Shown piece after piece: positions 11,801 through 24,750 of a stretch of DNA of 64,000 bases (positions are counted from its first letter, which is position 1; the number at the start of each line of letters is the position of its first letter). Both the position numbers and the translations under genes were made by a program. The notes beneath the pieces were generated by a model. That model was not told where the DNA came from, did no database searches, and saw only the letters and a list, made by a program, of their open reading frames with translations. The stretch is from Apoda limacodes (Eukaryota > Arthropoda > Insecta > Lepidoptera > Limacodidae): NCBI GenBank assembly GCA_946406115.1, contig OX291553.1, positions 11,537,001 through 11,601,000 of the forward strand. The letters are read 5' to 3'.

Positions 11801-14800
11801 TGAACGCGTTAATCTTAGAAACTATTGGTCCGATTTAAAAAATTCTTTCAGTTTTAGATAGCCTATTTATCGAGGAAGGCTATATATCATTACGCTAAGA
11901 CTAATAGGAGCGGAGCACCAATGAAGAATGTTTCAAAATCGGGAGTTTTTTTCCTTTTGAGAGCTTCCGCTCCGTGCGCTGCGTAAACGGTTAAAGTTTC
12001 GCAAAAATCATGTATGACAGAATTGTTTCCCTTTAAAAGTTCTTAAAAAAAGTCCGCAACAGCATTTGTCTATCGTTTAAGGTTGGCCTTTTTTATGCTT
12101 ACCGATTTTTTTCTAAAATAATGCATTATTTGCGAAGGTATTTCTATAAACATGATATTAATCCTTATTCAAATAAATACGTCATTCATCACAAGTCTTT
12201 ATTTTAAAACGAAATTTCCCTTTACATCATTCGATTTCAATGAATATCTTAGGAGATATCGCCGTTTTAAAATAACATGTCAGCAAAATAATGATCAAGT
12301 ACTGCGCGCGCATTTATGTTGTGCAAGGCCTTTTCACCTTCTAAGTTTTTTTCTATAATTGAGGAGTTGCCGTAAGAATCCTACGCCGATAACCAAATTT
12401 AGGGCGGGCCAAGCCGCTGGCAAAAGCTAGTTTATAAATATTTAGTAAGTCCAAGATATATCTAGGAAAGCGAATGCTGTATAAAAATTATCAACTACTA
12501 CGACTTTTTTGCTCTATAAAATATTACATTAAAAACCAGTGCGTCTATATTTATTTTGATTTTGTTACTGTAGTGAAAGACATACCTAATATGATTTCTT
12601 TAAGAGGATACACTTCGCGGCGCCGCGCAGCGGGCTTTATACAGGCTATAGAGTCGGTGCTGAAAATTAGACTGGTAGGTAAATCTTAGGAACATATGAA
12701 ATTCTAGCGGTCGTATTTCATTTGTTTCTAAGATTTGTCGTTTAGCACCAAAATTCAATAAACAATTCACTTTTGCTAATTATATAAATAGGATGCCAAA
12801 TCATCCTATCTATTTCTTAATTTTTCTTCTAATCTAATACTAAATATAATTTTTATATTAAACCTCCTTAAAATAGTGATGTAATCCTATCTTTAAACCT
12901 TGACACAGTGTATGTGACATATCGATTAAATGTACTTTTGTAATTGTACCGATTGATTACTTCAATTTAATTGTTTTGATATTCGCTACAAGTATTAATT
13001 CTGCAATTTGACTGATTCACATAAGCCTTTGTTGCCGATGTAAGTCGTTCAATATTAACGTCGTCGATTCAATGACAAGGTTGTAAAGTGGGCGCCTAGG
13101 GTCAGCTGCTGTACCTATAGTTAGTTTGTTTTCGCTTTAAATTAATTATTGTATGTAGACATTAAATGTAGTACAGTAGTAGTAGTTTAGTTTTTTATGT
13201 GTTAGGATAGTGATTATGGGAAATCGTAAATGTTTTTGAGGTTTTGTGCTCAAAAACCAACCCATCTGTTTCTTTAAACCGCTATCTAATATATTAAATT
13301 TTTAAAGATTTTATGCTATATTGTCGAAAATCTAAAATAATAAACCCAATATTACTTTGTGTCATCGAAGTCAATGATTGATTTTAAAAATAAAGACACC
13401 TTATTGGATCTGCCATCTTACATTTTTTTAGATGATCCCAAAAATGCTCACGTTCATATACACACACAGACATTACTCTAAAAATTAGACAATAATGATT
13501 TCCTCAAAACTTTAACAATTTCTATTTTCGGATCCATTTAAGTAACGTCAAAAAAAGTTACACCCCTTGTTATAAGTGGGAGAGGCATACAGGAAACAAG
13601 TAGTTTTCTGTTTTTGTTTTTAACCCCCGTCGAAAAAAGTTACCCCCCTCGTTATAAGTGGGCGAGGCATACAGGAAACAAGTTGGGTTTTTGTTTTTGT
13701 TTTTATCTTCTGTCGAAAAAAGTTACACTCCTCGTTATAAGTGGGAGAAGCATACAGGAAACAAGTTTAAAGAAAATCTTTTGAATCGTTTGAAGATCCT
13801 CAGCCCTTCTTTAGTTGATGAAGCAACAGCACGTGATAAGTGCGATCGTTTCAAAATCTGATATCCTGTTACTTCAATAATATTGCAAGAACATAGTAAA
13901 CCTTGACCTTATGCTCCAGCATGAGCTCCAGCATCACCTCACCAACTACCAGCAGAGGTGTAATGTTAGGCCTCATTGAAATGGTCTCAATAAATGGATT
14001 ATAGATAGATCAGTTTCTAATGATATATTATGAATTAGAAATGAGGATAAATTGATGAGGGATTCTGAGCTTCTTTCACTCGTTGAATCGACATATTTAT
14101 TTAGGGTCGGGGTTTTTTTTTAAATTTTATATAATTTCAATTGCTGCTCTACCATTAAAACTGTTCTACATTCGAGCTACAAACTTGGAATAAAAACAAT
14201 AAGAGCACACCCAGTGTAAATTGGGCTGTTTCTTTTATATTGGTCCGGAACCCTCGGCCAAGTTTGACACGCACTTGTGAGGTTTTTATTTTTAAAGCTT
14301 AGTAACACACTCTTTTTTTAAAGTTATTATTTTGTCAAAACAGTATATTTTAAAGAAATATTTATAAATATGGTGGGACTAATACAAACGTTTCTTGATA
14401 CGCAGACTTGTCGACCTTAGCTACTCCCACTTACATAGAATACTTATATGGACACAAATGAATAAACTACAAAAAATATTTCTGTTGGATTACTATACTT
14501 TGTAACTACTTTTTCTACCAGTTTGCTCGCATCAAATACGGAATAAACAAAGAAAAGACTTTCTATGTTCAAATTTTGGGACCCACGCTACGCCAAGGCC
14601 ACTTCATACGAAAATTGCGTTATTTGTAATTACTAATTCTACAAAAACAAATGACGTGAGTGTATTTGCAAATGTGCACGTGTTCTTTACTAACGGTAAC
14701 CCTTAACTCTCTACCATGTTCCCCGCAGGTGTATGGAGGGAGAAAGAAAGAGAAGAAGGGTCCAACCGGTTAGGCATATGAAAACTTCACTCGTGTTTGT

Positions 14801-17800
14801 TGAAGAATTCTTATCTTTATTTATTTTTCATCATCTAAAATAGCTAACAAATGAACCAACAAGATGTATTTTTTCGGTAGGTGTCATTTTGGGGGTTAGT
14901 ATAAAAAACCACCCCCAAAGAATATACTTCTCGTTTTTGTCAGTGTTTAACATCGCAAAAAATCTAACAAAAATAAATTTAAATATAGCTATGTGCAGTT
15001 TAAATTTCATAAATATATCTTCAATAGGTACTGAAAATAAAAACAAACACTTTACGTTAAGGGTTATCACCCCTATTGCTCCCTTGCTATAAGATATTAG
15101 GGGTTAGGTGCATAAAATTAATTGTTTGGCTATTTTAGATGATAAAAATAAAAAAAAGTAAAAATTCTTCATCAAACACAAGTTGCACCCTTCCCACTTG
15201 CTACGATTCTGGCACATTTCTTTTGCTTTATCCATGTTTAACAATGATATCATATCTACATTTGTCGGCTTTATCAACCTATTTCTAAAAGCATATGTAA
15301 AAAGAGTGCCAAATTTGACGTTTTTTTGTGATGACGTCAACTTTTTTGACATAAAAATGATTTATAATGTAACTTATTTTCAGTGAAATTTACTTAACTT
15401 ATTTTAAGTTTGCGATATATAGAAAAATATTTTTTGCCTAAAAAATTGGAGGTGTCTTCCAGTTTTTACGTATGTCACCCACCATCCATATATTTAAAGC
15501 TCACTGATCTGACAGCCATGCTCTAAAAGTTTAATAGCACACTATGCACTAGTTTAATGAAGCTTGCCGATATGACCACGCCCTTAGCCGGTTTCTTATT
15601 TAACCTACATTTAATTCGAGCATCAAATTTACGGATCTCCAAAGTTAAGTGACTGTAGCTTTGGTACAGCGTTTTTGGTACCATTGTTTTGATGTTAATA
15701 ACATTGATGTTTGAATGTGTAAAGATATATTTAGGGATTACAATCCCGCAGCTCTTTCAATCACGCGGGATTGATATGCGGGATTACTCAATCCCGCGCA
15801 CGATCACTAATAATCAAATCACAACTTTCTCTTAAATGCTATTACTATATATAAAACCTATGGTGATAAGTTTTGAAAATATGCTCCTAAGAAGTAAATA
15901 GCATTTATTGTATCGCTACATTAAACGCCGGACGGTGAATAATAAAACAAAACACTCGTCACCTACCGAAAGAAGTGCGCAGGCGCACGCAGTGCTCGTG
16001 CTAGTCGCGATTTACGCGTAGGTTTTATCGCCAAAATTTTGATTTGCGTGATCCGCGGATCCGCGCTTTGAAGGTGCGGAATCCAGCAGATTAATAAGAG
16101 CAGCGAGATCCCGCGGGAATGCGTGATCCTGTTTTGCGGGATTGCAATCCCTAGATATATTCCGATCCGATGCAATGTCAAATTAAAACCATTTTGATAC
16201 ACATCTAACATTTACATGCCTATCCTGTTGTTTATTTATTGATTGTCTGGGCGCGATCGGATCAGCCAGCTGATACTGTGCTAGTAAATGTTTTCGCATG
16301 GCGGTCAGTTCTGAGAGCCTTAAAGGCTAGAGCAGACCAGATACGTAGCGTGACGTGATACAGCACACGTCACTCAGGTAATTTCTCAATTCATAAGTGC
16401 AGCCATATCGATAGCATTTGACGGCAATAATAATTAATAAGGCTCTGTGCTGTCTCCTACGCTGTGTCTACTGCATATCAATGGCATGTTGGACATTAAC
16501 AACATGCATAGCTATTCAGATGACAGTACTGGAGACGCTTATTATATGGGACGTGCAAACATCCCTGGTTCCGTTGTGGAGGAAAACCGCGGATAACTTG
16601 TGTCTCAAATCAAGAATACACAGTCCAAGGTCTCCGACTGGGGATGGGTAAACTTGGTCTGATTCAACCCTACAAAGACACAAGTGTGCGCGTTCATCGC
16701 TAAGAAAACCCCATTCACTCTAGTCCCACAATTCGAGAACACTCCCATCTCCATCTCCAAGAGCATTGGGATCCTTGGTGTTAACATCTCTAGCGATGTT
16801 CAGTTCCGAGATCATGTACAAGATAAGGTGAAGCTGACGTCCAAAAAATTTGGTGTACTTAACAGAGCGAAACAGTACTTCACGTCGGGGCAGAGGTCTT
16901 TACAAGGCGCAAGTTCGGCCCCATAAGGAGTACTGCTGCCATCTTTGCACCCAGATACCAGATTGGACCTTTTGACTCGGTTCAACGACGGGCAGTGAGA
17001 ATTGTCAACGATCCCAAACTCACTTGCCGTATCGAACCCTTAAGTCTGAGGAGAGATTTTGCCTCCCTGTGTGTGTTCCACCGCTTGTACAATGGAATGT
17101 GTTCTGGGAATTGTTCGAAATGATGCCCACGGCTACTTTCAACCATCGCACCGCTCGCCATCGGTAGGGAATTCATTGTCACACTTTAGAACCGAAATGG
17201 TCGCGTACCTTATGCCACTAAGCTACGGAGGTTTGTTAAAAGTGACCTATTTATTATGCCTTTGCTCAAATTACCTCTTTGTCCAATAACTACTACCACG
17301 ATTAAGACGGGAATAAATATGCATGCCTGCGTCATACAGATTTGTGATTTCTTTACTCGCAGCTGTATAATAACATTATGTGCATGAAGTCTGAAATCAA
17401 CCGCGGCTAGTCGAGGTTAGATGTGAAATAAGATGCACCTCTATGTTTTTTTCATATTTACAATACACTAGCTTTTGCCTGCAACTTTGTCCGCGTGGAT
17501 TCTACAACATTCCAATACCACCGGTTATACTTAACTGATTTGCTCTGTTAGGTTTACAAAAATGTTTGATTTTGTCGTAAGAATTTAATACCGTATATAA
17601 AGAAGCTTACGGGCGCTTTGTGGAATGGCCTAGATGTTTAATCGAAATTTCTTGTGTTTTAATTTTGCATTCTTGTATATTTGTTATCTTTCATGCATAG
17701 TTTTAAAATAAAATACGAAAAAACAAGTATTGCCAAGGTTTTGTTTCATTAGAATCAAGTTACAATAATTTTTCGAAAAATAAGGTGGACCATATGAATA

Positions 17801-20800
17801 TTTAGAAAAATGTGGTAACTTACCTACAAATTGTGTCAATATAATAAACTAAATTACCATTTTTTTTGTGAGAGGAATGAAATACTTATTATCACCTGCA
17901 TGTAATGCCATTAATTAGCGCTTTCTTTGACATAGTGCGCAGATATGGTGTTATCGCGCTGATTTGCTAATGCCATTATTATTAACCTTCAAGCAGTCGC
18001 GCGGTGTCGAATCGACGGTAAACATATTTTCGGTTATAAATTCGTATATTCTCATCACACATGTTTGCAAACTTTAGTAGCCTCTCATACGTTCATTGTG
18101 AAGTCAAAACAATAGATTCCTCCTTTCTGTGCGCATTACTTAATCTGAATTATATCTTTCGTTGTGCATACTGCGTAGGTTTTGCAAAGTAAACGCGCGC
18201 CTGACGTCGTTGAAGATTAGCGCGACGCCCTTCGTAAAAGTGCTTCAATATAAATGTTTGTAAGTTGTATGGTAAATATTTTTTTATATCTAAAGGTAAT
18301 GTGTTTAAGTACATTTTTATTAAAATAATTTAATAATTTCTTTTTAATTCATATAAACTTTGACGGGGTCATTAAGGTTTCGCGCGTCCGCTGCCGTTAC
18401 AAATGACCGCGCGCCCGCTTAAAGGTTAATGTCGCTCGATAACTCAGGTGGCTGTAACATTCGCATTAAAGAGATTTAGCGCGACTCTAGCGCGTTGTTG
18501 TGCTGTAGCTATTCGGTATTGCGAACGCGACAAACACGGACATATCACATGTCACGGAAGTGAAGTTATGATGGACTGGACAGATAAGAAATGCATCAAG
18601 ATCTTGGTAATTTAGTACTGAAGCATGTTCGTGGGATCCGAGGGAAAAGTCACACAAAACTTAAAATAATTAAGGCAGTCGCTTCTATTATGCCTAGCCT
18701 AGAAGCTCAAACGTTCAAATGATAGTGTGGCTACCCATTTAGTGCATCATTTAGACGTTAAGTTCGATAATTGGACATAAAGCGTCACGCAGGTGAAGCT
18801 CTAGCATTACTGAGAAGTGCTGGTATATATAATTTGCGTACAAGTACCAGCTGTCCCTGGATAACCAGAACAAATTTTTTGTCAAAACACATGATTTAAT
18901 AACTTATTAATTTAATACTTTGAAAAAAAAAATTATATCAAATTATTTTTAAAAAAAAATTAAGATATTGAGGTATTCTAATAAGAGTGTAGACACGCTT
19001 TACGCACCCTAATTGGCTTACCATTTGTAGATTCGTGCTAACAACACAACGTTTGCTATTTAAACAAATATCATCTGGTGGCTAATTATCCTAATAAAAT
19101 GGCCGACAGTCGTTGCGGTTCGTTAGGTTACTAAAATGGAAGCATAACGTGTATTGATAGGTATGTTGTAGGCGCGTAGTAAAAAAAGAACTTGAGTCTA
19201 ATGTCAAATGTATTCCGTAAATGCTTAACCTAGTAAATACTACAATGATCGCTATTATTTGGAGTGTGTTATGGAGATTTCCGGCATGGTCTTACCGCAC
19301 CACGGTATAGTAGGTGGTACAGCGCCTACGTAGTTTATATTCGAGTTTGAGGCAAAGAGGCTGCCCAGTAGATCAGCGATCTCTTTAGCACTATGGGCCA
19401 AGTCACCATAGGTCTTTCGCAGTAGTGGTAACGACGACTAGCAAAAATTCCCTTTGCAGCTATAGCAAGCGACCGAAAAGCACGACTCCCAGATGGATAG
19501 CTTGCAAGTCGCCCACCTATTTTGCCGATGAATTGAAATTTAGCTCTGGCAGTTGCTTTCTTACTGAACTGCGGGGCAGCGTTTTATTTCAGAAATATTC
19601 AGATCCTTTTTGTTACGAGCCGTGGTCCAAGCCTCATACGCAGTTTGCTTAAGAATTGTAGCTTCACTGCAAGACCGATTACACCACTGCCGTTTTTTAA
19701 GACCGGCAGCTACTCGCGGGTTAGGAATAAAACATTCCATACCAGTGAGTATTGTCTCAGTGACCGCGGCTGCGCAGATGTCAGGGTCTTCTGAGCTAAA
19801 GCCCCTACGGGTACGATGCATAAAATTCACGCAATCCATCCCAGTCTGCCGACTTATAAAGCCACACATGACGCCAGGTAGTTGGAGCCACGCCACAAGA
19901 GTCTAAGTGGATCGGGTTGTGTACATGACACTTAAGTCCGTACGAGACTGTGGTCTGAGGAGCCAAAAGGCGCATCCACTGAGACGGAATATCCGTTCGG
20001 ACGTGTAGTCAGCAGACGGTCCAGTAAGGAGCTTGTATGGTCGAAGAAAGAACCATCTGACAGAATCCATTGGTCAGCAAATTCATGAGCAGATATCCCT
20101 GTAGTAGTTATTGGTTAGAGAACTGAGCCACTCACGATGGTGGGCGTTAAAGTGCCCCAAAATAACTAGCAGTGGGATATTGCTCTAGAACTTTGTCAGT
20201 CGTCAAACTCAGGTGCGCGAAGAGTCGAGCTCCGTCCGTTTCACCGCTATGAGACCTGTAATAGCACGCATAGAAACAAGTGTATATGTATAGATATGAG
20301 AAGCAAGTTTAATGACAGAACCAAATTTTAAGTAGATACAGTTTGTTGTTGATGAAAAAAACAGCTGTGACAAACATGTATGAAAAGACAAATACTGAAG
20401 TTGTAATATAAGGGTTACTATTTCTGTACATAAAGCTAACATACACCGAGAATAATTACCTTACAGCGTACACTATCATTTGTTTAGGTTTAAACCATTA
20501 TTACTTCATACTAACTAGGCACTAAATAAATATTTGCCTAGTTGTGCTAGGAAATATAGCTTATGAAGTTAATTGATAATTGGTTGCCTGTCAAAAAATA
20601 AATAATTGAAAGGCTTTCTTCAACTGTTATTTTCAACAACTGTTCATCACAAAATTAACTAGTAGGACATTTCGTGAAATCAGAATTTAGTTTTAAGTGC
20701 CTGTGACAAAATAAAGGTGATAGACGTAGATGTCCTTGCTCGGTCTATTGAGTTGGGACGAGAACACATACTGTAGTTGGAGCTAATCTATGTTACCATG

Positions 20801-23800
20801 TATGGCATTGTTATGTCGAATTGAAAATGCAATGAGCATGCTGTACTTTGTATCAAGCTATTAATTAAACAATTACTCAATTAATATTTTTATTCTGGGA
20901 CATATCCAAAACGCCATCAGGTCTTCTTACACAAGATAGGATTGCACTATTAGGTACTAAACAAAAAATTACGTATAAACTTTTTTATTTTTTTATTTTT
21001 ATTTATTTCCAGATTTCTGTTCGTGACACGTTTATCACCGAATAAAGCGAAATACTTCTTTCCGTGTATCGACAACCCGCAGTTTGAAGCTGTGTTCAAG
21101 TTTAAAGTGTACGAAGCTCCCCCACAACCTAGTCGACAGTACACGAACACGAGTCTTGTTATAGCTGAGGAGCAACAGAAGACCAGGTATGTAAAATAAC
21201 TGATGTACAGACTCACCAACATATCTCAGCTCTGTCAGTTTGAGGAACTAATAATTTTTGGATTATTAATTTTTGTAAATAATGACGTCATGTCGAATAC
21301 CTAGGGGCTGTTCGTATATTAAAACCAATGTTAATGTTGCGATATTAAGTCATCTGGAAACCCTTGTCATGACACCAATATTATCGCCATAAACTTCAAG
21401 CATGGCTAGGGTTGCCAGGCGTCCGGATAAAGCCAGACACAGTCAGGCTTTTTTTAGGTTTTTAAACTTTGATATTTTTTTTATATTTGTCATGTATTGG
21501 TTTTCACTCCTCCCGCCTGAATATTAAATGATTAATAATAAAGAAGACTGATTCATTCAATTTTATTGTTGTTTCGTTACAATTTAAGATTTTATGGTAA
21601 ATGATAAAAAAAACTCGTTTTATTTTAATAATAATACTGTCGTGTTATAACTAAGACTAAAAAATTAAATATGTCCGGCTATACTGGCTGGTCTGTCTGG
21701 CTTTTCGGTTTTGAGACTTGGCAACCCTAAGCATGGCTATACAGTTTGACGTCACAAATTTCTATGTGACGTTTCCGTATATAAAGTGATAGGCCTAACA
21801 CTATTAATTTTCGGATAAACCTACTTGGGTTGTATGTTGCAACACAGAGTCACAACATGGTGTTGGAAAATAAAATACTGAATGCGGGCTGCATTGATGC
21901 TGCAGAAATGTTTGGTTTTTTATTAGCCTCACTACTCAGACTACAGTGTAAAACCTGTAAAAACTGTAAAAAAAGTAAAACAACAATAATATATTTATGT
22001 AAATATTACTAAATATATTAACCCCCTGCTAAATTCTGACTTACTATACTTATAGTTGGTCAAGAACTGACAGAAGTGGTATATTCTTTCCCTGGTCGTC
22101 CAATTTACCACCTATTACTCTAAAACTGGCGATTAAGACCGATGACCTTACTACCTACTTAGAAGGTCATTGTTCAAGACCTATGGATCATATATATACC
22201 ACTTTATTTCAGATATATACACTGTATCAGAAACAGTGTTGGCGCGGTATAGACTCACCATTTGCACGCAGGCCTAAACGGTTGGCAAAAAGAGGTTGTT
22301 CCTCACATTATGATATGTGAGTGTGTTTCTGTATGTATATACAGACTATATTGAGACACTGATTATCCCATTATAACTGTGATAAATTTTTTTTTAGTTC
22401 TAGTTTCAATTATAACCTACATAAATGCAATAAGGAAACGTGTAAATTTACTCACAGCATCAAGAGATGATAAAAATATAAGTTTAAAAAAAAAAATAAC
22501 AGCTAAGTTAGAGATAAAACCCTTTACGTGCCTTGACAACCATTTCGTCAATATCAACGCTTGATAAATATTAGGAATACAAACACTACATGACGGTGAT
22601 AGCTACATACAAATCCATTAGGCAGTTCTCAGGTTACAGCAAACTATAAGCAAAAAATATAATTTATAGACATTATTTAATTATAAATAAATTAATTAGA
22701 ATTAACTTATTAATTTCTCGTTTTAAAAATATAAAATAATATTTTCCTTGATGTCTTTAAAATACCAAAACAGAATTATGGGTTTTTTAGTAGTATTTAC
22801 TATTCTATTGAATACTAGACTACGTATTTACAGTTATTTCGGTACAAAAATGTTTTATTTTTTCGATAAATATTGCTTTAATTTGAATAATGAATTCAGT
22901 CCAAAAGATTCCATTTCCCTCATTGATTTTCGAAAATGTCTCGATGGAATACGACAATACCCTTTTCTTTCTGGACTACACACAATATAATTTAGAGCAT
23001 ACACTATTTAATTTTAAAGCTTTTTAATGTTATCTTATTAAAAATGATGATGATGTTAAAGATAATTGCAATTTATATTTTAGCATAGAGGTTAGGGCCA
23101 TGTGTGCTGCCATAATAAAAGATTAAAAAAAATATACATATTTATTATTAAATAATTACATTAAAGCTTCGAAAGCTGATTTAAAAATATTTATTTAAAA
23201 TGTTTTTAATTTTAAAAATAAATTCAAAAATGTTATACATATGAAATATTATTGTAATTATTTTGGTGTATTGATGATTTACTTATATAAAGATTAGGTA
23301 TACTTATGTCACTCTCCTTGGCCTACATAAATTCAAAGGCTTCAGATAAAAAAAGTCGTATGTTACATTTATACTAATAATTTTATAATTAAGGTCATGG
23401 ATTCTGTAGTTAGTTAGTAAGTTCCTTAGAATTTTAAATTAATAAATCTTGATTCACACACGAATATAGAACTTAAAGTAAACCACAATAATTGAGATCG
23501 ATGTTGTCCAAGCTGTCTTCAATCGCTAGCCTTTTAAGGCGAGAAACGATGCAAGGCGTTTGAAGCGTTTGGTATCGTGATAGCGGAAAAGAAACTCGAT
23601 TGTATGTCAAGAAAAAATCAATATCATAATTATATAGTTTAAAACGGATTTCCTTTATTACTGGATATTCTTAGATCTTCTGTGTTTTGTTAAAGTAGAA
23701 TTTTTTAGTTTAGACGAAATGTAAAAAAAATATAACATACTATGTAATAAGAATAAAATTATTTTCGGGTTATTCAACGAATAAATCAGAAGGTATTCGG

Positions 23801-24710
23801 TAGACATTTTTGACTTAATCCTACTAATATATACGTTTGTGCAATTATATTTAATTGTGCTTCGATAGCTCAGTTGGTAGAGCACTTACACGGAATGTAA
23901 GAATTGTTGCAGGTTCAAGTCCTGGCTCGAGGTTTAATCTTTTGATTGCATCTTTGCTATGAAAATAATAATTTATATATTAAATATTAAAATTGTGAAT
24001 ATTAAAATGAAAATTTGTGTTGTAAATATTTCAAAACGTAAATCTAAAATATATTTACAACACAAACCCGCCTCAGTAACAAAAATATTAATTATACTAT
24101 ATTGCACAGCTATTGGAGTAAATGGATGTAAGTCTGAAAAAGATTTCTTCCTCAATTATTAATGTGCTATTGAAAGGGTGTTCTAAGGTCGGCTTTGCGG
24201 TCATTTCTTGTTATAAATAGCCTAAAATATCTACTTTTCTTTATCAAAAGTATGAAGCATGTGCCAAAAACGTATTAAGCTATTTCCATAACATTAGTCA
24301 CGCGTTGTTGTTTAGATCATTTTGTAGGTGCAATGTCAAATTTATTTATTTTATAATCATTATGACATTTACTAATACAGTATATACATAAGTAATCATA
24401 CATTTTCGGAATAATAAATAAATAAAATTGTTTGAATGTGTTTTTACCGCTTCCGCTTGTTAATACGTTCTTAATATTTTTAATGAAACTTGTATTAGGT
24501 ATTATCAGCACAGTAAGTACAAAAACCCAACTCGTGCATTACACTTGTGAAAGTTAGATAAACTATTTTCTCGGTGTGAGTTGTTGCGATAAAAAGGCTT
24601 TTGACGTACCTAACTAGCAAGTTTCTGCAATTTTGTTTCTACTTCGACTTGCATTTAATTTAAACTTGTGTAAGTTACACTAAATAAAGATTAGAGAACT
24701 ATAATATATG

Positions 24711-24750
<40 letters not shown>

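Larger units (their letters stand above)
5890..21012 (+). other. Gene 1 intron 1 (15.1 kb, repeat-rich)
   Basis: It runs from gtaagt to a ttatttccag acceptor. It holds foldback, hAT-like, LINE and tandem repeats listed separately. No other exon of this gene or separate gene was recognised in it. Such a long intron between the signal-peptide exon and the rest is a plausible place for regulatory sequence. Confidence 0.8.

Noticed and set aside
22057..22320. Possible extra exon of gene 1 after an acceptor-like 'cttatag' (open frame with SGIFFPWSSN...)
   Set aside because: It does not align to any M1 segment; exons 2 and 3 join in matching phase (2) and aligned sequence without it. A similar 'ccctggtc...ttaccacytattac' string recurs near 37987, so it is repeat-derived.
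23859..23933. Functional tRNA gene (anticodon-like GGA)
   Set aside because: C instead of T at loop position 33, mismatched T and acceptor stems, and a second copy with the same downstream body at 2065-2233 show a SINE head.
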